Assembly (NCBI GenBank): GCA_031761405.1
Contig: JASEVX010000006.1
Location: forward strand, 26,111,097-26,175,096
Direction of reading: 5' to 3'
Length of the DNA: 64,000 bases
Source of the DNA: Serripes groenlandicus
Lineage: Eukaryota; Mollusca; Bivalvia; Cardiida; Cardiidae
The number at the start of each line of letters is the position of its first letter. Position 1 is the stretch's first letter. A program made the position numbers and the translations under genes. The notes beneath the pieces were generated by a model. That model had not been told where the DNA came from. It did not search any database and saw only the letters and a list, made by a program, of their open reading frames with translations. This document shows positions 44,673 to 61,048 of the stretch, one piece after another.

Positions 44673-45787
44673 AGGTAAATGTCACTAACTGTTCCTATCA
44701 GAATGTGTGTATTTCGAGTATCTTTATTGGAAGCCGCCTCAAGCCGCCAGGAGGCGGCTTCCTGTAGGGATGCTTAGAAATTTCGGACAAGGAGAATATT
44801 TAGACCTGCCAGCGTGACTACATATCTTGATTTCTCTTTGTCCTTACTAAGTACATTAATTTAAGGTAATGACTTTTAAAACATCCCTTTTACACTCTAT
44901 ATACATGTTTGTGTTTTACAAATTAAAAACAAAAGACAAAGGCCAGTATATTAATTGAATGTATGTACATTTTTATTTAAGCGAAATTCATACTGTATCT
45001 AGTCTAGACAGTAAAATAGAGAACCCTTCTATTGAATTGGTAAATGTAGTCTGGTTCCTTAAAATTACATCCTATTACGCAGTAATTAGACGAAGAAGCC
45101 ACGTCCCGTATTCACTTAACTTTTCAATTTAGATTTTTGACTAATTCTAAATCTTAATATTTAGTCCACGTTTTATATTTAATCCGTATTCACCAACGCG
45201 TTTTAAACCGATCTCAATTTGGTCTAGCGACTCTGGTTCCCGAATCAAGTTAAGGGCTAAAATAAAAGACAGTACCATTGATATATAGTCTATTTATAGA
45301 TTTTCATTTTTATCGTAATTTCACATACATTTTTCATTTGCTTTGCTTTTAATAATCTGACTTTCATGTTCAGTACATACTTGATTCAAAGTTAACTTTG
45401 AGTACAATTGTCATCACAAAATGCAGACATGAAAAGATTTAAACCACAGAAATATCTGTTTCAAGATCAATTTCGTTCATTTTCGCTGTTGCAGTTTCAC
45501 ATTTCATGAATATCGCGGTAAACACGATATCGGTGTTTTGCCTAGCCGACAACATGTTTTATCACGGATGCGATGTAAACATCCAGAAAACTTAAATGAA
45601 ATGAAATCTTCTGGTTCTTACAAACAAAGTGTGATCGGAATAACTGAACTGTATTTAACTTATCACTGTTAATGTAGACAGCATTTTCAACTCTTATATC
45701 AACTGGTAAATGTACAGTTTGAGAAATAAATTAAAGTAAATTTTCATGCACTGGTTTAACGTTTTCAAAAAAATTGAAACGAGTTCC

Positions 45788-45985
45788 TATGACCCTTTCC
45801 CACGTACAACAGGTATGTAGCACATTAAGTAAAAATTGGAACATCTTGCTAAATGAAGGTATAATTTATGGACATAAAGTAGAAAACATTGTAGCAAAAG
45901 GATAAATTTCTCGTGATCAATTTCTCTTTTTGTCACAATGTTTTCAAAAGTCGCTGCAGCTCTTGTCAGTCTTTCGGATAACGTG
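45788..45985 (-). mobile_element. M1 element, diverged, inside H2
   Basis: GACCCTTTCCCACGTACAACAG on the left (short end). TTTTGTCACAATGTTTTCAAAAG, GTCGCTGCAGC and TCTTTCGGATAA form the right part. Confidence 0.65.
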
Positions 45986-46194
45986 CACATTGAAATACGT
46001 TTCCTTGATTTTCTGAATGCTAATCACGAAACGGGTTTCGTCAACTCGAGATTGTTCGTTTGTTATCCGACAGCTTTGATTTTCAATTGCTCAATTTGCC
46101 ACAATAATTGCAACTCTTTTCAATTATTTTACTATCATTTATAGAGATTTTCTATATTTTGTACTTGATGATTTTAAAATCTGTCAGGGTAAAC

Positions 46195-46366
46195 ATCATT
46201 GAAATCATTGTGACAAAAGGAGAAATTGCTCATAATTTTGCAATATCTGCATTTGCCACAATAATTTCAACACTTTTCAGTTATCATACGAAAATTTATA
46301 GAGATTTTTTACTTGATCATTTCAAAGTCGTCTATTGCAGATTTGTTTTATGTGGGAAATCCTTAT
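46195..46366 (+). mobile_element. M1 fragment inside H2
   Basis: ATTGTGACAAAAGGAGAAATT, a decayed palindrome centre, then AAAGTCGTCTATTGCAG and TTTATGTGGGAAATCC. The left end is missing. Confidence 0.65.
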
Positions 46367-46810
46367 CCACTATCATGACTTACCGATACAAACGAAAAAC
46401 AGATTTTCTGTGTGTCAGCATTATTTAATTAAACATTATCATAACAGGGCGTGTGTTCGATACAAATAGTTGATTGTTTTAGGTACTAATTTAAATTTAT
46501 CATAACCTCTTGTCCATTTATATTTAGTATTATTTGTCACTTTTCATGATCAGTTTAACTCTAAATTATCTCATTCACTTAAAACACAGACCCTGCCAGG
46601 TTAAGTATCCTACATAAAACTTATATCTTCAATAACCGATATCAGCATTACTGACTACAGATTAAATTGTTCTAATGTTTGTGGATTTAAATGATATTTT
46701 TCTTATTTCTTCATGTGAAACGAAATATTGCGGCTTCTCTTTGATGCTTTGCATCAAACATCCGTCTTGTTACGTTTTGACATTTTATACGTGAGGTGAC
46801 CTGGCTCATT

Positions 46811-46818
46811 TATAAAAG
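46811..46818 (+). promoter_or_regulatory. TATA box of the secreted-peptide gene
   Basis: TATAAAAG lies 69 bp before the ATG at 46880. Transcription would start about 30 bp downstream, near 46840-46848, leaving a 5' untranslated region of some 35-40 nt. The box is 41 bp to the right of the H2 terminus, so any distal promoter sequence is Helitron-like DNA. Confidence 0.7.
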
Positions 46819-46879
46819 GACGACATTTCTCAAATTAGTGCGCTACATACGACGTCAAACATCGATACTTACAGCAATA

Positions 46880-52276
<5,397 letters not shown>

Positions 52277-52355
52277 CTTACTTCAATGATGGAAAGTAAT
52301 CCTATGCGGGCCCACAGCCGGAACGTTTATAAAATGAACATACGTGTAGGCGAAC

Positions 52356-52361
52356 AATAAA
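52356..52361 (+). promoter_or_regulatory. Polyadenylation signal of the peptide gene
   Basis: AATAAA, 80 bases after the stop codon. The sequence around it is conserved in the duplicate at 31296-31301. Confidence 0.65.
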
Positions 52362-52499
52362 CGTTTACAGAATTATATTTTTTCATCCATATCACGGACT
52401 TTATCAAGTAAGCATTAAGCCTTACAAAAAAAAAAAAAAAAATCTGCAGTAGACGACTTATGTATAGAAATCGCTTGGATTAAGACTAACTAACGCAAG

Positions 52500-52930
52500 A
52501 CTAACACACGACATACTTGCCATGTTGTGCGAGCCTCTTACGAAATATAATATTCTTGCAACTGTCTCACGACTGTCTTGCAACAGTCGTGAGCCAGTCG
52601 TAGGACAGTCGTAGGACAGTCGTAATATTGTTTGACTAAACAAAACCTCTTCTGGTACCCACGACAAGCTATTTATCGCACGACAGTCCCAAGACTGTCG
52701 TAGGACAAACTCACGACAGCTACAAGACATATATACCACAACTAAATCGTAGAGCAAAAAAGGTGCATGTCCAATTTTGCCTCACGACGGCAAGTCGATG
52801 CCACGATGCTCAGAATTTCGTAGGACTGTCTTGCGACGACCCCCGATGACCCACGATTTGCCCAAATGTTCTGTCGTGGCATGGTTCAAATGCGTCGTGA
52901 GTTCGTTGTGACCGAGGCTTTAGCTGAATA
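52500..52930. repeat. ACGAC/GTCGT-rich inverted-repeat element
   Basis: Dense, oppositely oriented words CACGACTGTCTTGCAACAG, CAGTCGTGAG, CAGTCGTAGGACAGTCGTAGG and AGACTGTCGTAGGACAAACTCACGACAG give many local foldbacks. It lies in the part of copy B that has no counterpart in copy A, so it is an insertion. Confidence 0.6.
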
Positions 52931-52976
52931 TGACGCTCACCAAAGCTCGCGGCATATCATCTTAGTAAACTAGTTT

Positions 52977-53934
52977 ATGCTACGTTTACACTAGGCCACG
53001 ATGTCTACGATGTCCATGATTTAAAAAAAATCGTAGTGCTCGACGATTTATTGTATCAGTTTTTCTTTTTCTACGTTTTGCTACGCTTTCCTGCGCTCTC
53101 AGTACGTTTTGTTACGAAGCCAACACGACTTTGGTCAAGATCTGCCACGATTTTCACAACGTTCTCTCAAGTTCTGTTACGATCGTCACGATATGCTATC
53201 ACGTTCTGTGACGTTCCGTTAAGTTATGTTAAGATCTCTCACGATCATGAAGTTCTATTAAGATCTCCTGCGATTTATGGCCACGATTTGAGCAAAATCT
53301 CCACGCTTGCACCACGATTGGGTATAAAAAGGAGGCCTTTGTTCCTCATTTGGCTGGCATATTTTTAATCTACCAAAAACTATAGATGTTTCCTTGTTCA
53401 GTGTTGCAAACGTAATGAACCTTGCAGAGCGTGGATACACATCGTGGGAACCGTGCGGGAACTTATCAGAGCGTGTCGGAGCGTGTATGCCTATCGGGAT
53501 GATCGTAGCAGAACGTGTCACAGCGTGATGTAATTACTCTTGCTATTTAATGTATCTTGACGAATCGTAGTAGAGAGTGATAGAGCGTGACAGAAACGCG
53601 GTGACATCGTAGTGAACCTTGAAGGAATCGTGTTTCCAAGTTCATTACGATCCCCTACGATGGCGCATCAAGTTCTGTTACGCTCGGTTAAGGTCTGTTA
53701 AGGTCTACTACGATTCCCACGTTCTATCACGCTCTCTCAAGATTTGGCGCCAAATCGGCATAATCGTGGCAAAGTTTTTGACAGCCAAAAATGTTGTCAC
53801 GATTCTTACGATCATTACGATTCCACTACGTTCCCTCACGATCACTACGATTCGACCCACGACCCCACACGCTCATCACGATTCTCTCAAATCGTGGACA
53901 TCGTTGACATCGTGGCCTAGTGTAAACGTAGCAT
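52977..53934. mobile_element. TIR element, 958 bp, with 46-bp inverted ends
   Basis: ATGCTACGTTTACACTAGG (52977 onward, 46 bp) is inverted at 53889-53934 with two mismatches. The interior is made of short degenerate words (TCACGATC, TTACGATC, GTTCTGTTACG on the left; mirror words CGTAGCAG, GAGCGTGTC on the right), giving an overall foldback. A 110-codon frame inside is a product of this word structure. No transposase. Family not recognised. Confidence 0.82.
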
Positions 53935-54167
53935 TAATAAAAGTGATAACAAATAAACACTCATGAAATATCCTCTATTTCACTTGTAAAAGCCAAGTTT
54001 AGCAGCAGAGTCGGCAACTACTCTGGCTGTTGTTCAGGGAGGTATTAAGTCCGAAATCTGCCTTGGTCCTAAAGGATTTTCTCCGACTACTACTATAATG
54101 TTGACGAATAAAAATGGGTTTAGAGTTTCCGTGAACATGTGTTTTTAGTTGTACGAGAAGAATATTA

Positions 54168-54387
54168 ATGAGCCGTCCCGCGAGTAAACCAACAGTATGG
54201 CCTCTGCGTTATGTATCGACCCAGATCAGCCTGCGCAGACTGATCCGGGCCGACCAATCCCGTCTCAGGGGGATAGAGGTATAGTGTAAGGATTCCTGAA
54301 ACTGAAAACTCCAAAGGAGGCGAAAAAGTGTATATCCGGGTAAGCCTACGCGGCATGCCTAGGTTGATCCGGGTCGGTACTTTTCAT
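54168..54387. mobile_element. M2 element, right end deleted
   Basis: Left TIR ATGAGCCGTCCCGCGAG. The body is as in 31735, its orthologue. About 35 bp of the right end, including the TIR, is missing, and the flank CATTTTGTGAAG follows directly. Confidence 0.85.
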
Positions 54388-54504
54388 TTTGTGAAGAACT
54401 GAGGCAGCCATAAACACCACGAATAGCTGATCACCGTGTTATAACTGTAACAGTACATATTACTAAGAGTGAAAAAGACACTTTAACAACAAATAGTATA
54501 TATC

Positions 54505-54811
54505 GAGCCGAGACCCGGTCGCTTCGTTGGTAGCGACGCGGGCTGTCAATCCAGGGGTTGTTAGTTCGAACCCCAGCTCGGCCAGCATTCTTTCCGACGT
54601 TTGACACACGTAAAAGCGATATGCGTCATTCGTCTTCACCAACGGGCTAACAGAATATGTGAAGAAGCAGCCAGTGACTTGGAAAGGCTACCGTATGGAG
54701 TACTGGTGTTAGAAAACCTGGAAACACATGGGTACAAATGTAGGTTACTAGCCGCCGTGATATATCTGAACAATTGTTGTGAAAGGCGATAAACCAAAAT
54801 CAACCTTATAT
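54505..54811 (+). mobile_element. tRNA-derived SINE, third head type, copy B
   Basis: Orthologue of 32571, and slightly longer (keeps GAAGAAGCAGCCAGTGACTTG near 54661, lost in copy A). Box B GTTCGAACCCC at about 54571-54581. Confidence 0.85.
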
Positions 54812-55211
54812 AACTAATAGAGCGAGTACTGGACATTCATGCCGGTATTTACTCTATGAATTCCTCGATCAAATGGATCTCGCGTTTTTCGTGCAATTTG
54901 ACTTGTCACGTGACACGATACAGTTAATGAACACGTTTACCATATACATGTATATATGTTAAAATAACCCGACATGTGTTAAAACAATTATTGTTAATGA
55001 CATACATACCTTTCGAACGCTCGTTTTTTATGTCGCAGAAACAACAAGAATCATTTTCGGCTAACTCCTCCATCGTCTGTCTTTCTATCCCATCATATTT
55101 TCACTTAATAACATATTGGCAGACAATATATGCTTTCCTTCGAAAACTCGTTTCATTGGTTTCTCGTGATAACCAAACTAGCTTTTATTGGGACAAAAAT
55201 AGTTCTCACGT

Positions 55212-55360
55212 TTAATCCTTTTCAACTTGCTGACACTTTTTGAGGCATCTGCAGCCGAGCACTTTTGTCACAATATTTTCAACTCCACTCAATAATAATA
55301 CTTTTATTTACTGAGCTCTCCCTTATTTGTGCCTATATGTTTCTAAAGTCGTCTACTGCG
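55212..55360 (+). mobile_element. M1 element, right end deleted
   Basis: Orthologue of 35547-35722. It stops inside AAAGTCGTCTACTGC and continues directly into the R repeat, marking the 1.6-kb deletion junction of copy B. Confidence 0.82.
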
Positions 55361-55362
55361 AA

Positions 55363-55665
55363 TCATTCCGACGGCTTGAGCGCGTTCTGCAATGCTCATT
55401 CTCGCAATATTTAATGTTTTTCATAAAAGACAATCCACGAAGAGTGCATTCCTACCAAAAACGACAACTACCATGCCGTGCACGAGGAACGCGAGCACAT
55501 AGGCTATGGATGATTTTTAACAGGAATATAGGTTTTCTTTCTGTTAATCGATAGATTGGTGTGAACAATACAAAAATAACCAAACTTTAGATTTATTGAT
55601 TAAATAAGTCGCATAATATCATATTTTATATGGTGGCCAATTAGATATTCGTCGAAGTGTACTTA
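55363..55665 (-). repeat. R repeat, copy B
   Basis: Matches 37270-37576. It keeps about 42 bp (GTTCTGCAATGCTCATTC...) missing from copy A, and lost part of the middle (55508-55512 junction). The outer end AATTAGATATTCGTCGAAGTGT is intact. Confidence 0.78.
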
Positions 55666-55807
55666 TGTATTAGATTTAATTCACGTCTTGGACCCAGCAT
55701 CTGTGTTTTATTATTATGCTACAGTCAGTTGAAGTGTCTTCTACACGCATCAGCTGGACATTCGAACATGAATGAACATGGTCTATAGTAGTAAAGCATC
55801 TGAATTG

Positions 55808-56210
55808 ATTTATTTGGGTTTGACGCCGTTTTCGGCAGTATTTCAGATATATAATTGCTACAGTACAGACCAGCTGTTCCGCCAGAAAACGAACATTATG
55901 GCCTCTGCGTAATGTATCGATCCAGATCAGTTTGCGGTCCGACACATTCCGTCTCAGGGGAATAGAGTAATGATTTCTGAAACAGAAAATCCACAGGAGG
56001 CGAAGTGTCTGTCCGGGTAAGCCTGCGCGACATGCTTAGGCTGATCCGGGTCGATACTTTACGCAGAGTCCACACTGTTGGTTTACTTGCGGGACGGCTC
56101 ATTTGTCCTTGGAACTTAGTGACTACCCAGTTCCCAGTTCTCTGCTAGGAAATGTGCTTGCGGCCATAGGGCACATCGTAATAACCGTTGCGAGCCGGAA
56201 TCAATCTTTT
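55808..56210 (-). mobile_element. SINE split by M2, copy B
   Basis: Same nested structure as 37718-38130: SINE tail at 55813-55835, M2 at 55871-56102, SINE head with GAGCCGGAATCAATC near 56193. Confidence 0.75.
55871..56102. mobile_element. M2 element, copy B, eroded left end
   Basis: Left AGCTGTTCCGCCAGAAAACG is diverged. The right TTGGTTTACTTGCGGGACGGCTCAT is intact. Internal deletion around 55930. Confidence 0.82.
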
Positions 56211-56440
56211 AAAATAACATTAACTAACACTATAGACATAGATCACACTGCTATATGTTGAATATAACCTTGATGTCCTTTGTAGTTTTCCCATTGACAC
56301 ACACCGAGTCTGAAAGCAAACAGGAGCAATCCACGGAACATGATGTAACCAATGATAACTGGGATATAAGCATAACAACAAGAGGTGTTTGTCAAACAAT
56401 ACGTCCCCTTTAAAGAAATGGTACTTCTGCACATATGCAA

Positions 56441-56642
56441 GTTTGTTTTATTGGGGGTATTATGCCGTTTACAACATGCATTCCGTTATATCATGGCGAC
56501 AGTTAACGTTTACATGATCCCTGTGTGAACAAACCAGTACTATGTTAGGAAATGTGCCTTACCGAAGGGCACTCCACCATGACTTCCGCGACTGGGGATC
56601 GAACGCAAATCCTCGACGCTAACCACTCAGTCACAGTGCATT
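56441..56642 (-). mobile_element. tRNA-derived SINE, 'AAAACCCC tail' type, copy B
   Basis: Orthologue of 38361-38565 with the same box-B complement (GGGGATCGAACG) and CCAGTACTATGTTAGGAAATG body. Confidence 0.85.
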
Positions 56643-57076
56643 CCTCAACTGCAGGTAACAAACTACCTTGAAACCAAGTTTGAAATTAACACATTGTTAA
56701 TTAATTGATTAAAAGGTCGAAGAAATAACTACGTTAATTTAACTAGTACACATACATGTGGAAAACGGGCTGTCTGAGCATGCATTCCAAAGGGTACAAA
56801 TTGATACTGCTTTACAGATTTCCTTTTCCATTGTTTCCCTAATTGGCTAACGATAAAGTAGTAAATGCCTTACATATGGTTTTCACACAGAAACTCTCAT
56901 ACATTGTTACAAAAAGTATGTTAGTTTAAAATGTCAAGGGTCTTCTGATCATACCTTGAAATAAGTTACCTTTCCTTTGTCATGTAACGGAAAATCATAT
57001 CATCTGCCTTCTAAATGAAATCTTTAGGTGCAACATGTGACAAGTAATATATTAATTGAGTAATTGGATTGCAATG

Positions 57077-57097
57077 CCCCCCCCCCCCCCCCCCCCA
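57077..57097. repeat. Poly-C tract
   Basis: About 20 C where copy A (39073) has no such run, so it arose after duplication. Confidence 0.9.
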
Positions 57098-57284
57098 TTT
57101 TTACAAAGTTTTACAGCCATGCCACTTACAGTGTTCCTGTATATCTTACACCAGAATTGAACACAATACCAGGTACGATCCCAAGCCGCACCATATGAAA
57201 TCCTTTAAAAGTAATAGTAATGACTTTCTCTCCTTGGCATAAGGATTGTGGCGTCAGAATAAATGGACCAGTAGTTGTAGAGTA

Positions 57285-57355
57285 ATTCACCAAGGAAACG
57301 CTGTGATATAACTAAAAGAATATTGAAAGCGCCTAAAACACAAAACAAACAAGCA
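57285..57355 (+). mobile_element. SINE 3'-end fragment
   Basis: AATTCACCAAGGAAACGCTGTGATATAACTAAAAG followed by TTGAAAGCGCCTAAAACACAAAACAAACAAGC is a decayed SINE tail. Confidence 0.6.
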
Positions 57356-57370
57356 AATTCATGAAATTTA

Positions 57371-58322
57371 TATCCCCCGCTTGCAGGTAATATTGTAGGA
57401 ATAAAGTCCGCCGAAAGTGACGATTGAACTTGGCCTAGCTGTTAAGGCATTTAACCTTGTTACCAAGTTTGAAAAAAAAAAAGGGTTCACATTTGTGGCA
57501 GTAATTGCACGGAAACTGCAACAAACAACATTTTTTGTTAATTAAGGGGCCATAACTCCACCGAATAAAGTCCACCGAAAGCGACGATCGAACTTGGCCT
57601 AGCCCTTAAGGCATTTTACGTTGTTACCAAGTTCGAAAAAAACTTTAGCTATATAAGACCCGCCCCCTGGCGGCCATAGTTTCCAACCAATCAACTTTGA
57701 TTGAAGGAATCTGATAGAGGGTCACCCTAGGAACATTTCTACAAAATAATTTGAAAATCGGCCTGACACTTTTGGAGGAGAAGATTTTTTAAGTTTTCAC
57801 TATAGCCATATAATGCAAAATAGCCTTGCCCACTGAAAAATTAAGGAATCCAAAAAAGAGTTGGAGGGGAATAATGGCAGGAAGTTGGTTAATATTACAT
57901 TCAAGTTTCATCAAATTCTAGCCGCTAGTTACTGAGAAACGGCTGCGAACGATGATTTTTTTTAATAAATCAAGGGAAATAACTCTAAGAAAAATTGACT
58001 AATCCAAATGAAAAATGAACAGGCATCATCCCAGTATAGTGGTTCATATTTATTTTAAGTTTCATGAAATTTTACCCGCTAGTTACTGAGAAATGGCTGA
58101 AAACGTAGGTTTTTCAAAAAATCAAGGGCAATAACTCAAAGGAAAATTGACTAATCAAAAAAATTGGACGGGCATCATCCCAGTATAGTGGTTCATATTT
58201 ATTTTAAGTTTCATGAAATTCTACCAGCTAGTTACTGAGAAAATGCAGGTGACGGACGGACGCACGGACGGACGGACAACGCCATTTCAATATCCCCCTC
58301 CCTATTTCATAGGCGGGGGATA
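57371..58322. repeat. Composite repeat with TATCCCCCGC/GCGGGGGATA ends
   Basis: TATCCCCCGC (57371-57380) is inverted at 58313-58322 (GCGGGGGATA). The core has two kinds of repeats. One holds CGAACTTGGCCTAGC and ACCAAGTTTGAAAAAAA (57425 and 57590). The other holds CAGTATAGTGGTTCATATTTA, AGTTTCATGAAATT and AGTTACTGAGAAA (57900, 58030, 58170). (GGAC)n precedes the right end. Confidence 0.8.
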
Positions 58323-58779
58323 ACAAACAAACAATACCAAGGCCCCTGACATAACTCTCCAAAGGAAACTATATATTAAAAAAAAACGCCAACAAAAAGT
58401 AATGTTTCAATTTATTATAATACAAAAATTCTCATTATAACATAGTCAACTAACAATAATCAAACGTTCAATAAAACAATACATTGGTCACATGATTTAC
58501 CTCTCACATGACACATGCATAATCACATGACTTACGGTAGCTATCACATGACAACCATACACAAGAAATGGTCAGATCTATTAATTAATACAATAATTGG
58601 ACATGTCTTCAAGATTCTGAAATTGTCGGGAGAGTTATTAGTTTCTGATAATGCCCACCTGTTAGGCAATCTTCGTCTGTGTTAGAATTGTTAGCTTACA
58701 ACACATACAGCTATCACTTTCATTTATTGTTAACCTGTATTTGAAATAACCTTATTGTAAAATTTGGTTGAGTGCGAGT
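58323..58779. other. No recognised feature
   Basis: AT-rich spacer with CACATGA words repeated near 58489-58545. No coding signal. Confidence 0.4.
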
Positions 58780-58997
58780 ATAACTCTTTCTGCAATTTGA
58801 CACATCAGAAGCAGACAAAATTCGAAATATTGTGGCAAAAAGATGACATTTATCATAATGAGCAATTTCTCCTTTTGCCACAATGCTTTGTTGACTCCAT
58901 TCAATAAATATACTTTCATCTATAAATATTTCCGATATTTTCGCGAAGACTTTTATGAAGTAGTCTACTACTGCTGGTAGCTGTGGAAATGAGTTAA
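58780..58997 (+). mobile_element. M1 element
   Basis: ATAACTCTTTCTGCAATTTG on the left, AGTAGTCTACTACTGC and GTGGAAATGAGTTAA on the right. The centre has the palindrome with GAGCAATTTCTCCTTTTGCCACAATG. Ends are diverged. Confidence 0.72.
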
Positions 58998-59069
58998 ATA
59001 CTTTTTCTTTAAGAATTGAAATAAAAGGTTTCCAAAGAAAGCTTGAAGGCACACATGAGACACCTTTAT

Positions 59070-59545
59070 GATCGTCACTAAATTCACACATGATGTATAA
59101 ACATGTTACATATATACGTGTCTTTGTGTTTCTAGGGAAATCTTTATGGTCATCACCAAATTCACATGTGATGTATAAACATGTTACATATGTACGTGTC
59201 TTCGTGTTTCTAGGGACACCTTTATGATCGTCACCAAATTCACATGTGATGTATAAACATGTTACATATATACATGTGTCTTCGTGTTTCTAGGGAAATC
59301 TTTATGGTCATCACCAAATTCACATGTGATGTATAAACATGTTACATATATACGTGTCTTCGTGTTTCTAGGGACACCTTTATGATCGTCACCAAATTCA
59401 CATGTGATGTATAAACATGTTACATATATACACGTGTCTTCGTGTTTCAAGGGACACCTTTATGATCGTCACCAAATTCACAATTGTGATGTATAAACAT
59501 GTTACATATATACGTGTCTTCGTGTTTCTAGGGAAATCTTTCTGA
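59070..59545. repeat. Tandem array, unit about 81 bp, six units, two alternating variants
   Basis: Units contain GATGTATAAACATGTTACATA and GTGTCTTCGTGTTTCTAGGG. They alternate between GGGAAATCTTTATGGTCATCACC and GGGACACCTTTATGATCGTCACC, so the higher-order period is about 160 bp. Each unit is a multiple of 3 or close to it, so a minus-strand frame reads through in part; I do not regard it as coding. Confidence 0.9.
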
Positions 59546-59637
59546 CAGAAAAGTCCTTCATTGGTTGAACTAAAAGAAACTATTTTGATTAAACTGACCT
59601 AGTATCACAACATTCAATTAGAACTCCTAAAGCAGAA

Positions 59638-59859
59638 TTAACCACCTGCAGATGCATTTTGACCCAATAGCAGCAGACAACTTTTGAAAACATTGTGGCC
59701 AAAGGTGAAATTGCTCATAAAGAGTAATTTCTCATTTGGCCACAATGTTTTCAACTTTATTTAACAATTAAACTTTCTTTTATGGAGATTTTTCAGCTTT
59801 TTGTCACTATGTTTTTAAAGTTGTCTGCTGCAGATTTGTTGTATGTGGGAAAGGTTTAA
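59638..59859 (+). mobile_element. M1 element, complete
   Basis: TTAACCACCTGCAGATGCATT, long end with AGCAGCAGACAAC. Right AAAGTTGTCTGCTGCAG, TTGTTGTATGTGGGAAAGGTTTAA. TTAA at both edges. Confidence 0.85.
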
Positions 59860-60156
59860 GGTCCGAATAACACACCTTGTATGTCAACACATAAATTTAT
59901 AGTAACAAACAGGCTACATATGTCAATGGAAAAAACCCTACAAGCTTTGTCATGCATGAAGGGTTATTTGGTCACCTGTTTTGAAAACATCTGAGAAAAA
60001 AATAAGCAGAATCTGAATCTGAAAATCTTTGAATTTTACTTTCATTATAGAATTAAGCAATTACTTCATTTCTCCACAATGTATTTGAAAGTCCAAGTTT
60101 CAGAGGCATCAAAATTTGTTCTTATCAGGCAGTGTTGACCATAGATTAGAGATTTC

Positions 60157-60383
60157 TTAACCCCTTCCAACTTGCAGGTGCATTTTGACACATTTGCAGC
60201 AGATGAATTTTGAAAACATTGTGACAAACGGAGAAATTGCTCATAATGAGCAATTTCTTCTTTTGTTACAATGTAATTAACTTTATATGATAATTATACT
60301 ATTATTTACAGATATTTTCAATATTACATCCTATATGTTTCAAAGTCATCTGTTGCAGATTTGTTGCAATTAGGAGAGGTTGG
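60157..60383 (+). mobile_element. M1 element
   Basis: TTAACCCCTTCCAACTTGCAG on the left, with a perfect inner palindrome AAATTGCTCATAATGAGCAATTT (60233-60255). Right AAAGTCATCTGTTGCAG and TTAGGAGAGGTTGGGG. Confidence 0.8.
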
Positions 60384-60516
60384 GGCTTGATGAAGTTCCA
60401 ATATATAAACAACCAGGATAAAATACTTTGAACCATTATCAAACATAATTTACAATATACAATGAATGAAAAATATATCGTCTATATAAATATGTGGGGC
60501 AACAACAAACTTATAT

Positions 60517-60665
60517 TTAACCTTTTTCCGAATACAGACAACACATCACAGGACTTTGCAGAAAGCGACTTGTGAAAACTATGAGGAGAAAGTTACAATT
60601 CAAAGTAAGCAATTTCTGCCTCTTTAAGCTAAGTTTTCAACTCTTAATCAAATTTTGCATCATGT
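60517..60665 (+). mobile_element. M1 fragment, left half
   Basis: TTTAACCTTTTTCCGAATACAG, AAGCGACTTGTGAAAAC, then AAGTTTTCAACTCTTAATC. The right end is absent. Confidence 0.6.
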
Positions 60666-60718
60666 TTTGTTTTTCCTTTAATAGATTTTAATAGCATATG
60701 CCTGTACCAGATAAACAG

Positions 60719-60915
60719 TTAACCACATGCAAAAATTCTGCAAAAGACATTACTTTCAAAATCTCCTATCAAAATTTTTTGGAAAAAGTCTCTATGAATT
60801 GAAATATAAATGAAAACATTTGCCCAAATGAGTACTTTCTCTTTCAGCCACAATGTTTTGAACATTCCTTTGCTGCAGATGTGTCAGAAGGAGCCTGCAT
60901 GTAGGAAAAGGTTAA
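60719..60915 (-). mobile_element. M1 element
   Basis: TTAACCACATGCAAAAATTCTG on the left. Right TTGCTGCAGATGTGTCAGAAG and TGCATGTAGGAAAAGGTTAA. TTAA at both edges. Confidence 0.8.
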
Positions 60916-61048
60916 ACTAGAACAAATACACAAGACCACAATAAGCATAAATACGCCAGCATGTTTATATAATTGAAATTAAAGATTGTAACCCCTAAAA
61001 GGACTTTATTTTTTAAAACACGGTACATGCATCTGAAGCATGTATAAT

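Larger units (their letters stand above)
44727..46769 (+). mobile_element. H2: second Helitron-like element, ending 41 bp before the TATA box
   Basis: The left end TTGGAAGCCGCC includes GGAAGCCGCCT (44729-44739), which pairs with AGGCGGCTTCC (44752-44762). GCGGCTTC recurs at 46730-46737, just before the hairpin TTTGATGCTTTGCATCAAA (46740-46758) and the end CATCCGTCTTG (46759-46769). Arm order, 3' hairpin and terminal CGTCTTG are the same as in H1, while the arm itself differs at matching positions. Both start after an A and end before a T. The body carries two M1 pieces and no Rep/helicase frame. It ends just upstream of the secreted-peptide gene promoter. Confidence 0.7.
52293..57199 (+). 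repeat. Segmental duplication, copy B
   Basis: Direct duplicate of 31233-39175; block pairs are given there. Copy B starts in the 3' untranslated region of the intact peptide gene. Its internal junctions at 55095/55096 and 54483-54486 lack elements present in copy A. Confidence 0.88.

Noticed and set aside
45110..45245. Possible inverted repeat with TTAGATTT/AAATCTTAA words
   Set aside because: Arms are short and AT-only; expected by chance in this composition.
53036..53966. Frames of 110 and 115 codons
   Set aside because: They lie inside the 958-bp inverted-repeat element, whose repeated words keep frames open; no protein family resemblance.
54636..54836. Frames on both strands within the SINE body
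   Set aside because: They are non-coding SINE sequence, as the copy at 32571 shows.
59262..59450. Repeating minus-strand frame across the 81-bp array
   Set aside because: The unit length allows read-through; no start context, no homologous domain, and the array is intergenic.
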